This document shows positions 44,801 to 53,487 of a DNA stretch of 64,000 nt, piece by piece. The notes under the pieces are model-generated. The model was not told where the DNA came from and did no database searches. It worked only from the letters and a program-made list of their open reading frames with translations. Location of the stretch: the NCBI GenBank assembly GCA_902789245.1, contig CADAND010000017.1:1-64000 (forward strand). The letters run 5' to 3'. The first letter of the stretch is position 1. Every line of letters begins with the position of its first letter. The translations under genes and the position numbers were made by a program. The DNA comes from an uncultured Bacteroidia bacterium (GTDB lineage: Bacteria; Bacteroidota; Bacteroidia; Bacteroidales; UBA932).

Positions 44801-45841
44801 ATGCCCAGAGTCATTACCTTCGGCGAAATCATGCTTCGCCTCTCCACCCCCGGCTACCTCCGCTTCAGCCAGGCCCGCCAGTTCGACGCGACCTTCGGCG
44901 GCGGCGAAGCCAACGTGGCCGTTTCGCTCGCCAACTACGGCATCGACGCGGCGTTCGTCACCCGCCTCCCCGACAACGACATCGCCAGGGCCTGCATCAA
45001 GGACCTGCGCTCCTACGGCGTGGACACCTCCGGAATCGTTTTTGGCGGTGACCGCGTCGGTATCTACTTCCTCGAGACCGGCGCCGTGGCGCGCCCGAGC
45101 AAGGTCGTCTATGACCGCGCCGGCTCCGCCATCGCCACCATCCAGCCGGGTATGATCGACTGGAAAAAGGTCTTCGAAGGCGCCGACTGGTTCCACTGGA
45201 CGGGCATCACCCCGGCGCTCAGCCAGGGCGCGGCGGACGTCTGTCTGGAGGCCATCAAGGCCGCCAACGCGCTCGGCGTGAAGGTCAGCTGTGACCTCAA
45301 CTACCGCAAGAATCTCTGGAAATACGGCAAGACCGCCGGCGAAGTGATGCCCTCGCTCGTCGAAGGCTGCGACATCATCCTCGGCAACGAAGAGGATGCC
45401 GACAAGGTCTTCGGCATCAAGCCCGAAGGCTTCGACGTCACCGCCACCGGCGGCGCGATCGACCAGGGCCGTTTCCGCAGCGTGGGTGAGCAGCTGATGA
45501 AGCGCTTCCCGCGTGCGAAGAAGGTCATCATCACCCTGCGCGGCTCCATCAACGCCAACCACAACACCTGGGGCGGCGTACTCTGGGACGGAGCCAGGCT
45601 CTACGAATCCCCCCGCTACGACATCACCCATATCGTGGACCGCGTGGGCGGCGGCGACTCCTTCATGGGCGGGCTCATCTACGGCCTGCTCAGTTATCCC
45701 GGCGACGACCAGAAGGCGCTGAACTTCGCCGTGGCCGCCTCCTGCCTCAAGCATACCATCTTCGGCGATTACAACCAGGTCACCGTGGCCGAGGTCGAGA
45801 ACCTGATGAAGGGCGACGCCTCCGGCCGGGTGGCAAGATAA
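44801..45841 (+). CDS. kdgK: 2-dehydro-3-deoxygluconokinase (PfkB family)
   Basis: Phosphorylates 2-keto-3-deoxygluconate to KDPG in hexuronate breakdown. The 346-residue PfkB sugar kinase opens ITFGEIMLRLSTPGYLRFSQ, has the Gly-rich GGGEANVAVSLA and the C-terminal signature DRVGGGDSFMGGLIYGL with its catalytic Asp. The STPGYLRF stretch and the neighbouring KDPG aldolase favour KDG over fructose as substrate. It starts 13 bp after der and is followed after 12 bp by eda. Confidence 0.92.
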   Translation: MPRVITFGEIMLRLSTPGYLRFSQARQFDATFGGGEANVAVSLANYGIDAAFVTRLPDNDIARACIKDLRSYGVDTSGIVFGGDRVGIYFLETGAVARPSKVVYDRAGSAIATIQPGMIDWKKVFEGADWFHWTGITPALSQGAADVCLEAIKAANALGVKVSCDLNYRKNLWKYGKTAGEVMPSLVEGCDIILGNEEDADKVFGIKPEGFDVTATGGAIDQGRFRSVGEQLMKRFPRAKKVIITLRGSINANHNTWGGVLWDGARLYESPRYDITHIVDRVGGGDSFMGGLIYGLLSYPGDDQKALNFAVAASCLKHTIFGDYNQVTVAEVENLMKGDASGRVAR

Positions 45842-45853
45842 ATCTGAACGGTT

Positions 45854-46519
45854 ATGGCAAAGTATGACAAACTCCAGGTCCTTGCGACCATGCAGCAGAC
45901 CGGCCTCGTGCCGGTGTTCTACCATGCCGACGCCAACGTCGCGAAGCAAGTGCTCAAGGCCTGCTACGACGGCGGTGTCCGCGCCTTCGAATTCACCAAC
46001 CGGGGCGACTTCGCGCAGGAAGTGTTCGCGGAGCTCGTCAAATATGCCGCCGCCGAACTTCCCGGGATGATCCTGGGCATCGGCAGCGTGGTCGATCCCG
46101 GGACGGCCGCCCTCTATCTGCAGCTCGGCGCCAACTTCGTGGTCGGCCCCGTCTATAATCCCGCCGTCGTGCCGGTGTGCAACCGGCGCCTTGTCCCCTA
46201 TTGCCCGGGCTGCGGCAGCGCCAGCGAAGTGAGCGCGGCCCAGGAGGCCGGGTGCGACCTGTGCAAGGTCTTCCCGGGCGACGTCCTCGGACCCGCCTTC
46301 GTGAAGAGCCTGCGGGCGCCCATGCCCTGGAGCCGCCTGATGGTCACCGGCGGAGTAAAGCCCGAAAGAGCCAATCTGGAGGCCTGGTTCAAGGCCGGCG
46401 TGACCTGCGTCGGGATGGGTTCCAACCTCTTCCCGAAGGAGACCGTCTCCGCAGGCGACTGGCCCCGGATCACGGCCCTCTGCCGGGAGGCCCTGTCCAT
46501 CATCCAGGAAGTACGATAA
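45854..46519 (+). CDS. eda: KHG/KDPG aldolase
   Basis: Cleaves KDPG to pyruvate and glyceraldehyde-3-phosphate. The 221-residue class I aldolase shows [20 protein letters not shown], the early catalytic Glu in [27 protein letters not shown], and the Schiff-base lysine in [12 protein letters not shown] near residue 140. It sits directly between kdgK and the hexuronate transporter, which together make a KDG assimilation module. Confidence 0.94.
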   Translation: MAKYDKLQVLATMQQTGLVPVFYHADANVAKQVLKACYDGGVRAFEFTNRGDFAQEVFAELVKYAAAELPGMILGIGSVVDPGTAALYLQLGANFVVGPVYNPAVVPVCNRRLVPYCPGCGSASEVSAAQEAGCDLCKVFPGDVLGPAFVKSLRAPMPWSRLMVTGGVKPERANLEAWFKAGVTCVGMGSNLFPKETVSAGDWPRITALCREALSIIQEVR

Positions 46520-46531
46520 ACGCCCCACACC

Positions 46532-47992
46532 ATGTCTACCACACAACAGAAACTGATGACCAACTGGCGCTGGTGGCTGTGCTCGCTGCTCTTCGTGGCG
46601 ACCACGGTCAACTACCTCGACCGCCAGGTCCTGTCCCTGACCTACGAGGAATTCATCAAGCCGGAATTCCACTGGACGGACGCCAACTACGGCACGATCA
46701 CCTCCTTCTTCTCCATCTTCTACGCGATCTGCTGCCTGTTCGCCGGCAAATTCGTGGACTGGATGGGCACGAAGAAAGGCTACCTCATCGCCATCGGCGT
46801 CTGGTCGTTCGGCGCATGCCTGCACGCCCTGTGCGGCTGGGGCACCGCCCTCCTGACCGGCCTGGACGGGGCGAAGGCCCTCGCCACCCTCGAAGTGGGC
46901 AGCAACGTCGCGCTCGCCGTATCGACGACCTCCGTCTACCTGTTCCTCCTCTGCCGGGGCATCCTCGCCCTCGGCGAATCCGGCAACTTCCCGGCCGCCA
47001 TCAAGGTGACGGCCGAATATTTCCCGAAGAAGGACCGCGCCTTCGCGACCTCCATCTTCAACGCCGGCGCCTCCGTGGGAGCGCTGGCCGCTCCGCTCCT
47101 GATTCCGCCCCTCGCCGTGAAGTTCGGCTGGGAATGGGCTTTCATCATCATCGGCGGCCTGGGCTTCATCTGGATGTTCTTCTGGGCCTTCATGTATGAG
47201 AAGCCGGAGAAGAGCGCACGGGTGAACGAGGCCGAGCTGGCCTATATCCACCAAGATGAGATGGCCGATCAGGCCGGCCATGACAAGAAACCCGCGAATG
47301 ACGAACCTTCCATCCCCTTCGTCCAGTGCCTGCGCTACAAGCAGACCTGGGCCTTCATCACCGGCAAGTTCTTCACCGACGGCGTGTGGTGGTTCTTCCT
47401 TTTCTGGGCGCCCTCCTATTTCAGCAACCAGTTCAACGCCCCCGCCACGTCCGGCCTGGGCCAGGCCCTGATCTTCACGCTCTACGCCATTGTCACGGTG
47501 GTGTCCATCGTAGGCGGCTACCTGCCCAAGGTTTTCGTAGAGAAGAAGGGCATGAATCCTTACGCAGGCCGCATGCTTGCGATGCTCATCTTCGCCTTCT
47601 TCCCCATTGCCGCGCTCTTCGCACAGCCGCTGGGCATCAATCTGAACTCCGCCTGGTGGCCGGCCGTCCTGATCGGTCTCGCCGGTGCGGGACACCAGGC
47701 CTGGAGCGCCAACCTCTACTCCACCATCGGCGACATGTTCCCGAAGAGCACCATCGCATCCATCACCGGCATCGGAACCACGGCCGGCGGCATCGGATCG
47801 ATGATTATCCAGAAAGTCGCGGGCAACCTCTTCACGCATGCGGAGGAGGCGGGTGCAGCCTTCCGCTTCCTCGGCTTCGAGGGCAAGCCGGCCGGCTACT
47901 TCGTGATGTTCTGCTTCTGCGGCGTCGCCTACCTGATCGCCTGGGTGATCATGAAATCCCTGGTTCCGAAGTATAAACCCATAGAATTATAA
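46532..47992 (+). CDS. MFS hexuronate transporter, ExuT-like
   Basis: A 486-residue inner-membrane MFS carrier of the anion:cation symporter group. The first helix region TTVNYLDRQVLSLTYEEFIK and DWMGTKKGYLIAIGVWSFGA carry the ExuT/GarP-type signatures; GESGNFPAAIKVTAEYFPKK is the family motif of helices 4-5. Around twelve helices are visible. Gene order with kdgK and eda predicts galacturonate or glucuronate uptake. Its stop overlaps the omega-amidase start in TAATG. Confidence 0.9.
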   Translation: MSTTQQKLMTNWRWWLCSLLFVATTVNYLDRQVLSLTYEEFIKPEFHWTDANYGTITSFFSIFYAICCLFAGKFVDWMGTKKGYLIAIGVWSFGACLHALCGWGTALLTGLDGAKALATLEVGSNVALAVSTTSVYLFLLCRGILALGESGNFPAAIKVTAEYFPKKDRAFATSIFNAGASVGALAAPLLIPPLAVKFGWEWAFIIIGGLGFIWMFFWAFMYEKPEKSARVNEAELAYIHQDEMADQAGHDKKPANDEPSIPFVQCLRYKQTWAFITGKFFTDGVWWFFLFWAPSYFSNQFNAPATSGLGQALIFTLYAIVTVVSIVGGYLPKVFVEKKGMNPYAGRMLAMLIFAFFPIAALFAQPLGINLNSAWWPAVLIGLAGAGHQAWSANLYSTIGDMFPKSTIASITGIGTTAGGIGSMIIQKVAGNLFTHAEEAGAAFRFLGFEGKPAGYFVMFCFCGVAYLIAWVIMKSLVPKYKPIEL

Positions 47993-48780
47993 TGAAAATC
48001 AACCTGATCCAAACCGATATCGTCTGGGGCGACCCGCAGGCCAACTGCGAGCACCTTGACAAGCTGCTCGCAAGCGCCGAGCCCGCCGACATTTACGTTC
48101 TCCCCGAGATGTTTTCCACCGGCTTCGCCACCCTGCCGAACGCCACGGTCGAGCACGAGCCCGCCGAGGGCCTCGCCTGGATGCAGCGCAAGGCGCAGGA
48201 GCTGCACGCCGCCATCGCCGGCAGCATCGCTTTGGAGAGCCCGGTAGCCGGAGATGACGAAACGGCCCGGTGCGTCAACAGGTTCTACTTCGTTCGTCCG
48301 GACGGCACGTACGAGCAGTATGACAAGCGCCACCTCTTCGGCTACGGCGGCGAGGGCGAGCGCTTCCGCGCCGGCCAGGAGCGCGTCGTCGTCAAGTACC
48401 TGGGCGTCCGCTTCCTGCTGGCCGTCTGCTACGACCTGCGTTTCCCGGTGTGGCTGCGCAGCCGCGACGACTACGATGTGATGCTGCTGGTGGCCAGCTG
48501 GCCGGATGTGCGCCGTTTCGCGTGGGACACGCTTGCCCGCGCCCGCGCCATCGAGAACGCCTGCTACGTCGCGGCTGTCAACCGCGTAGGTAATGATCCC
48601 GCCTGTACTTACAACGGCGGCACTGCCTGGATCGGCCCGTACGGCGAAACCATCGCCGAGGCTGCCGACGGCAAGGAAGGCGTCGTCAGCGGCGAGATCG
48701 ACCTCGCCCGCATCGCCACCTACCACACCAAATTCCCCGTCCTCTCCGACGCGGATTCCTTCGAACTGCATATCAACTAA
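47992..48780 (+). CDS. Omega-amidase-type carbon-nitrogen hydrolase
   Basis: A 262-residue nitrilase-superfamily enzyme with the catalytic triad Glu (LPEMFSTGF, about E40), Lys (YDKRHLF, about K108) and Cys (VCYDLRFP, about C141). The STGF and KRHLF forms fit YafV/Nit2-like omega-amidases, which hydrolyse alpha-ketoglutaramate and similar products of glutamine transamination. It is translationally coupled to the ExuT-like gene by TAATG, although no metabolic link to hexuronate is obvious. Confidence 0.9.
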   Translation: MKINLIQTDIVWGDPQANCEHLDKLLASAEPADIYVLPEMFSTGFATLPNATVEHEPAEGLAWMQRKAQELHAAIAGSIALESPVAGDDETARCVNRFYFVRPDGTYEQYDKRHLFGYGGEGERFRAGQERVVVKYLGVRFLLAVCYDLRFPVWLRSRDDYDVMLLVASWPDVRRFAWDTLARARAIENACYVAAVNRVGNDPACTYNGGTAWIGPYGETIAEAADGKEGVVSGEIDLARIATYHTKFPVLSDADSFELHIN

Positions 48781-48795
48781 TATACCCATCGTTTC

Positions 48796-49701
48796 ATGAA
48801 AAAGTTTTCCTTCCTTCTGATGGCCGGCGCCCTCGCGCTGGTCGCGTGTACCCCCAAGCCCGTGGCGCCGAACGCCACCCAGTCCCTGGTTGTCGAAGAC
48901 GGCGGCACCGGCCCCGTCAAGGTGCTGATGCTCGAGGATCCCACGCTGGAGGCGCACACCATCTTCGCCCCGCAGGACCTCTCCGCTTTCGGCAAGAAGA
49001 ACCTGTTGCCCGTGCTCGTGTGGGGCAACGGCGCCTGCACCAATTCCCCGTGGGAGCACTTCAAGTTCCTCAATGAAATCGCCTCCCAGGGCTTCCTGGT
49101 GATCGCCACCGGATACATCCCGATGGAGGAGAAACCTTATCGCGGCCCGCAGTCCACTTCTGCCCAGCAGATTGAGTCCATCGAGTGGGCCATCGCGCAG
49201 AATGCCGACAAGAACAGCCCGTACTACGGACGCATCGACGTGAACGCCATTGCGGCGGCCGGCATGTCCTGCGGCGGTCTGCAGACCCTCGACAACTCCG
49301 GCGACCCGCGCATCAAGACCATCATGATCTGCAACAGCGGCCTGTTCTCCAACCCGGCCGGCGCCGTGCCCGGCATGCCGATGCCTGAGAAGGAGAAGCT
49401 CCAGGACATCCAGGTTCCTATTATATATATTCTGGGTGGCGAGACCGACATCGCCTATGCGAACGGCATGGACGACTTCCACCGCATCACCAAGGTCCCT
49501 GCCTTTGCGGCCAACTATCCTGTCGGCCACGGCGGCACCTACCGCGAGGCGCACGGCGGTGAGTTCACCGTCCCCGCCATCGCCTGGCTGAAGTGGCAGC
49601 TCAAGGGCGACAAGGAAGCCGCCAAGATGTTCCAGGGCGAGGCTTGCGGCCTGTCGCAGCGCGAAGGCTGGACCGTCGAGAAGAACGCCCTGATCGACTA
49701 A
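48796..49701 (+). CDS. Alpha/beta-hydrolase-like lipoprotein
   Basis: A 301-residue lipoprotein with signal FLLMAGALALVACT. The core follows the alpha/beta-hydrolase order: PVLVWGNGACTNSPWEHFKF (oxyanion region), AAAGMSCGGLQTL (nucleophile elbow G-M-S-C-G), a later acid in YILGGETDIAYANG, and a His in YPVGHGGTYREAH. Polyester- or acylester-directed hydrolases share this pattern. It lies 15 bp after the omega-amidase and ends the plus-strand run at a terminator. The substrate is unknown. Confidence 0.82.
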   Translation: MKKFSFLLMAGALALVACTPKPVAPNATQSLVVEDGGTGPVKVLMLEDPTLEAHTIFAPQDLSAFGKKNLLPVLVWGNGACTNSPWEHFKFLNEIASQGFLVIATGYIPMEEKPYRGPQSTSAQQIESIEWAIAQNADKNSPYYGRIDVNAIAAAGMSCGGLQTLDNSGDPRIKTIMICNSGLFSNPAGAVPGMPMPEKEKLQDIQVPIIYILGGETDIAYANGMDDFHRITKVPAFAANYPVGHGGTYREAHGGEFTVPAIAWLKWQLKGDKEAAKMFQGEACGLSQREGWTVEKNALID

Positions 49702-49742
49702 GTGACTGTGGGCAGCAAATAGCTGTCGATCAATACTATAAG

Positions 49743-49778
49743 AAAAAGTCTCTCCTCGTTTTCGGGGAGAGACTTTTT
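49743..49778. terminator. Bidirectional terminator between the hydrolase gene and pnp
   Basis: AAAAAGTCTCTCC and GGAGAGACTTTTT form a 13-bp stem with a TCGTTTTCG-type loop and T runs on both strands. It separates convergent genes; the next 100 bp up to pnp show nothing further. Confidence 0.93.
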
Positions 49779-49880
49779 AATAATTATTTGGTTCTTAATG
49801 ACTTACCCACCACGCCGGCATAACAAGACTGCTCGGAGTTTTGCGACGCAGGGGGTTCCGGGGGGAACGCCCACCGGTCA

Positions 49881-52268
49881 TTAAAAGACCTCCTCGACGG
49901 GTTCCTTGAAGTCGTCGAAGGACGGGGCGGGAGCCTCGTTGCGCGGGCCGTTGTTGTGGCGCGGGCGGTTGTCGTGACGGTTGTCACGGCCACTTTCGCG
50001 GCGGTCGCCACCGCGACGCTCGTCGCGGCCACGGCCACCCTCGCGGCGATCACCATGGCGGTCGTCACGACGCTCGCCGCGGTCACCGCGCTCGCCACGG
50101 GGACGGCGCTCCGGCTCCTTGTAGCCTTCCGGCTTCTCGGTGAGGGCGCGCATGGACAGACGCATCTTGCCGGTCTTGGCGTCGATCTCGAGGAGCTTGA
50201 CATCGACCTCGTCGCCGACGGACAGGACGTCCTCGACCTTCTCGGTCTTGTTCCACGCGATCTCGGAGACGTGCAGCAGACCTTCCTTGCCCGGCAGGAT
50301 CTCGATGAAAGCGCCGAACTCGAGGATGCTCACGACCTTGCCGTGATAGACGGTGCCGACCTCAGGGACGGCGCAGATACCCTTGATCCAGTCGAGGGCC
50401 TTCTGCATGTTGTCCGCGTTGTCGGATGCGATATCCACCACACCTTCGGTAAGGTTGGTGCCGGGGATCGGCTCCTCGTCGATGTTGATGACGCAACCGG
50501 TCTCTTTCTGAATCTTCTGGATGGTCTCGCCGCCCTTGCCGATGACGGCGCCGATGAACTCGGCGGCGATGCGGATCTGGACGATGCGCGGCACGAACGG
50601 CTTGTAGTCCGCACGCGGCTCGCTGATGGTCTTCATCATCTCGCCCATGATGTGCATACGGCCCTGACGAGCCTGCTCGAGAGCCTTTTCGAGGACCTCG
50701 TAGGACAGACCGTCCACCTTGATATCCATCTGGGTGGCGGTGATACCGTCGGCGGTACCCGTGACCTTGAAGTCCATGTCACCGAGGTGATCCTCGTCAC
50801 CGAGGATATCGGTCAGGATGGCGTAGCGGTCATTCGGGTGCACCTCGTCGGTGATGAGGCCCATGGCCACACCGGCCACCGGCTTCTTGATCTTCACGCC
50901 GGCGTCCATGAGGGCGAGGCAGCCGCCGCAGACGGAGGCCATGGAAGAAGAACCGTTGGACTCGAGGATATCGGAAACGACGCGCACGGCGTACGGATTC
51001 TCGGGAGCGAGGGGCACGACCGGCTTGAGGGCGCGCATCGCCAGGTTGCCGTGGCCGATCTCGCGACGGCCGGGGCCGCGCTGCGGCTTGGCCTCGCCGG
51101 TGGCGAACGGCGGGAAGTTGTAGTGGAGCACGAACTGCTGGTCCTCCTGGATCAGCACCTCGTCCATCTCCTTCATATCCATCTTGGTGCCGAGGGTGAC
51201 CGTCGCGAGGGACTGGGTCTCACCGCGGGTGAAGATGGCGGAGCCGTGGGCGCAGGGGAGGTAGTCCACCTCGCACCAGATCGGACGGACCTGGTCGCAG
51301 ACACGGCCGTCCAGACGGATGCCCTCGTCGAGGATCATGTTGCGCATGGCTTCCTTCTCCTCGGCGTGGTAGTAACGCTCCACGAGCGGGGTCTTCTCCT
51401 CGAGCTCCTCCTCCGGAATCGTGGCGAGGAACTCCTCCTTGATGGCCTTGAAGCCTTCCTCACGCTCCTTCTTGGGCTTGGCAGCCTTGGCAAGGGCGTA
51501 GCATTTGTCGTAGCAGAAGTCGTGCACGGCCTTCTTCAGCTCCTCATCCTCCACGTCGTGGGGATAGTCGCGCTTGTTGACGTCGGTGCCGAGCTCATGC
51601 ATGAGCTCCTTCTGCACGCGGCAGTGCTTCTTGATCTCTTCGTGGGCGAACTTGATGGCCTCGAGCATGTCGTGCTCGGACACCTCGTTCATCTCACCTT
51701 CGACCATCATGATGTTCTCCTCGGTGGCGGCGACCATCAGTTCGAGGTCGGAGTCCTTCATCTGGGAGAAGTTCGGATTGATGACGAATTCACCATTGAT
51801 GCGGCTCACGCGGACCTCGGACACCGGACCGCCGAAAGGCAGGTCGGAGGTGGCGAGGGCGCAGGAAGCGGCCAGGCCGGCGAGGGCATCCGGCTGGATG
51901 TCCTTCTCGGCGGAAATCAGACTGATGTTCACGAAAACTTCCAGGTGGAAATCATCCGGCCACAGCGGGCGGATGGGACGGTCCACCAGGCGGGCGATGA
52001 GCACCTCATAGTCAGAGGGCTTGCTCTCGCGCTTGAGGAAACCGCCGGGGAAACGTCCGGCGGAATAATACTTCTCCCGGTAGTCCACGGTGAGAGGCAT
52101 GAAATCGGTGCCTTCCTTGACTTCGTCGGCACAGGTCACGGTGGCGAGGACCATCGTGCCTCCCATCTTGACAACGGCGGAACCGGCGGCCTGCTTGGCC
52201 AGTTTACCGGTCTCGATCTCGATCACGCGGCCGTCCGCGAGCTCGATCTTTTTGTTGATAACGTTCAT
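49881..52268 (-). CDS. pnp: Polynucleotide phosphorylase with an Arg/Asp/Gly-rich tail
   Basis: A 3'-5' phosphorolytic exoribonuclease of mRNA turnover. Of 795 residues, two RNase PH domains fill about 1-550 ([20 protein letters not shown], and [20 protein letters not shown] in the second). KH follows (about 560-615, [19 protein letters not shown]) and S1 (about 630-700, [20 protein letters not shown]). The last roughly 85 residues are a low-complexity tail ([18 protein letters not shown]). Such tails suggest RNA binding or condensate formation and are not in the classical enzyme. The gene lies after rpsO on the same strand. Confidence 0.97.
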   Translation of the reverse strand: MNVINKKIELADGRVIEIETGKLAKQAAGSAVVKMGGTMVLATVTCADEVKEGTDFMPLTVDYREKYYSAGRFPGGFLKRESKPSDYEVLIARLVDRPIRPLWPDDFHLEVFVNISLISAEKDIQPDALAGLAASCALATSDLPFGGPVSEVRVSRINGEFVINPNFSQMKDSDLELMVAATEENIMMVEGEMNEVSEHDMLEAIKFAHEEIKKHCRVQKELMHELGTDVNKRDYPHDVEDEELKKAVHDFCYDKCYALAKAAKPKKEREEGFKAIKEEFLATIPEEELEEKTPLVERYYHAEEKEAMRNMILDEGIRLDGRVCDQVRPIWCEVDYLPCAHGSAIFTRGETQSLATVTLGTKMDMKEMDEVLIQEDQQFVLHYNFPPFATGEAKPQRGPGRREIGHGNLAMRALKPVVPLAPENPYAVRVVSDILESNGSSSMASVCGGCLALMDAGVKIKKPVAGVAMGLITDEVHPNDRYAILTDILGDEDHLGDMDFKVTGTADGITATQMDIKVDGLSYEVLEKALEQARQGRMHIMGEMMKTISEPRADYKPFVPRIVQIRIAAEFIGAVIGKGGETIQKIQKETGCVINIDEEPIPGTNLTEGVVDIASDNADNMQKALDWIKGICAVPEVGTVYHGKVVSILEFGAFIEILPGKEGLLHVSEIAWNKTEKVEDVLSVGDEVDVKLLEIDAKTGKMRLSMRALTEKPEGYKEPERRPRGERGDRGERRDDRHGDRREGGRGRDERRGGDRRESGRDNRHDNRPRHNNGPRNEAPAPSFDDFKEPVEEVF

Positions 52269-52305
52269 TACTGTTTCTCTATTGCGTCTTTATACGTCTT
52301 TCATC

Positions 52306-52337
52306 AAAAAAGGGATGGTCCCGTGCGGGAACCATCC
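52306..52337 (-). terminator. Hairpin between rpsO and pnp
   Basis: GGGATGGT and ACCATCCC flank CCCG/CGGG; on the minus strand the stem is followed by six T. It would end rpsO transcripts. No TAnnTTTG box lies between it and pnp, so pnp may depend on read-through. Confidence 0.75.
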
Positions 52338-52356
52338 CTACCTTTTCCTATTTCGT

Positions 52357-52638
52357 TTATCGACGGAGACCGAGCTCCTTGACGATCTTACGGTATCTCT
52401 CAATGTCCATCGCCTGGAGATAATCCAGGATCTGGCGGCGCTTACCGACGAGGCGGAGAAGGGAACGACGGGTGACCACGTCCTTCTTGTTCTTCTTCAC
52501 GTGCTCGGTAAGATGAGCGATACGGTAGGAAAATAAAGCAACCTGACTCTCAGGAGAGCCGGTGTCCTTATTGGACTTCCCGTACTTCGCGAAAATCTCT
52601 TGCTTCTTCTCACTCCCGTGGCGGGAAAAAGTGTGCAA
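52357..52638 (-). CDS. rpsO: Ribosomal protein S15, start codon unresolved
   Basis: A primary 16S-binding protein of the 30S subunit. The core [18 protein letters not shown] onward, with [12 protein letters not shown] and [12 protein letters not shown], matches Bacteroidota S15 end to end. In families the start lies 3-6 codons before EKKQ, but here those codons read TCC-CGC-CAC-GGG-AGT-GAG with no ATG, GTG or TTG. The first in-frame start-like codon is TTG at 52638, which lies inside the promoter -7 box and so should not be transcribed. The end coordinate given is that TTG. Product identity is certain; the N-terminus is not. Confidence 0.93.
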   Translation of the reverse strand: MHTFSRHGSEKKQEIFAKYGKSNKDTGSPESQVALFSYRIAHLTEHVKKNKKDVVTRRSLLRLVGKRRQILDYLQAMDIERYRKIVKELGLRR

Positions 52639-52666
52639 ATTTAGACATATTTCGCGAAAATCCAAA
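52636..52666 (-). promoter_or_regulatory. Promoter of rpsO
   Basis: TTTG (52663-52666), a 19-bp spacer, then TAAATTTG (52636-52643) on the minus strand, a perfect consensus. It predicts a start site near 52630, downstream of the only in-frame TTG. Confidence 0.8.
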
Positions 52667-52745
52667 GCATTGCGAGTTTTTCGCCACCTGACAGGCAGTA
52701 TTTCGCGCTTCCGTGCGTTATCTATCAGGATTCTCCGGAAATGAC

Positions 52746-52753
52746 TATATTTG
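52746..52753 (+). promoter_or_regulatory. -7 box of the TonB-receptor operon
   Basis: TATATTTG lies 5 bp before the ATG at 52759, so the mRNA would be leaderless or nearly so. There is no TTTG at the -33 position. Confidence 0.5.
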
Positions 52754-52758
52754 CGATA

Positions 52759-53487
52759 ATGAAAAGAGCAGTACTGTTAACCATTTGTAGTGTATCAACC
52801 TTACTGGTCGGAAGCCTGACCGCCCCGGCGCAAGTTCCGGCGGAGCTGGAGACCTTCCAGGCCGCAGCCGGCGCCCGATCCTCCGTCTTCCGGGGCAAGC
52901 AGGCCGCCCGCTACACTTTCCCCGCCAACGGCCACCCTTATTGGGCGCAGCCCGCCTTTGAAACCGGGGACATGATCTTCGAAGGCAACCTTTACCAGCA
53001 TGTCGTCGCGAATATCGACGCCGCCGAGCAGCGACTGCTTGTGCGGATGACGGGCAGTCCGGTCGCCATCGCGCTCGCCCCGGCTCAGGTGTCGTCCTTC
53101 ACGCTGGGCGAACGCCGTTTCGTGGGCATCGGACCGGGCGAGAGCCTGCCGGAAGGCTTCTATGAAGTCTTCGGCCAGGGCCCCGAGCAAGTCTACAAGC
53201 ACGTACAGAAGCGGCTGGAAAGCTCCGTGAACGATGTCAACGGCAGCACGATCGGCTACTACGACGAGGATTACCGCCCCGACGTGACCCGCTATTTCTA
53301 CTACATAGCGACCTACTATTTCCGCGATGCGGCCGGTCAGTTCACCCCGTTCAAGGGGCGCGGCGCCCTGATCCGCCGGTTCCCGGACCGCAAGCGGCAG
53401 ATCCGCCAGGGCCTCCGCGCCGCCTTCGCCGGCCGGCCGGATTTCGACACCTACTGCAAAATGGTCCTCCAAATCGCAGCGCAATGA
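52759..53487 (+). CDS. Secreted protein at the head of a TonB-receptor operon
   Basis: A 242-residue exported protein with a signal peptide (residues 1-25, [20 protein letters not shown]). The mature part is mixed alpha/beta with [20 protein letters not shown], repeated short strands, and a C-terminal basic helix ([18 protein letters not shown]). No known enzyme motif is visible. ATG 52759 is chosen because the -7 box at 52746 precludes the ATG at 52741. Its stop overlaps the receptor gene by 4 nt, so it likely works with it. The family is unrecognised. Confidence 0.72.
   Translation: MKRAVLLTICSVSTLLVGSLTAPAQVPAELETFQAAAGARSSVFRGKQAARYTFPANGHPYWAQPAFETGDMIFEGNLYQHVVANIDAAEQRLLVRMTGSPVAIALAPAQVSSFTLGERRFVGIGPGESLPEGFYEVFGQGPEQVYKHVQKRLESSVNDVNGSTIGYYDEDYRPDVTRYFYYIATYYFRDAAGQFTPFKGRGALIRRFPDRKRQIRQGLRAAFAGRPDFDTYCKMVLQIAAQ

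Noticed and set aside
49956-52382. An 808-codon plus-strand frame opposite pnp
   Set aside because: Same antisense shadow effect. The minus strand carries complete PNPase domains.
52756-53484. Minus-strand frame opposite the secreted protein at the head of the TonB operon
   Set aside because: It lacks a signal peptide or domain pattern, and its neighbours and coupling support the plus-strand gene.
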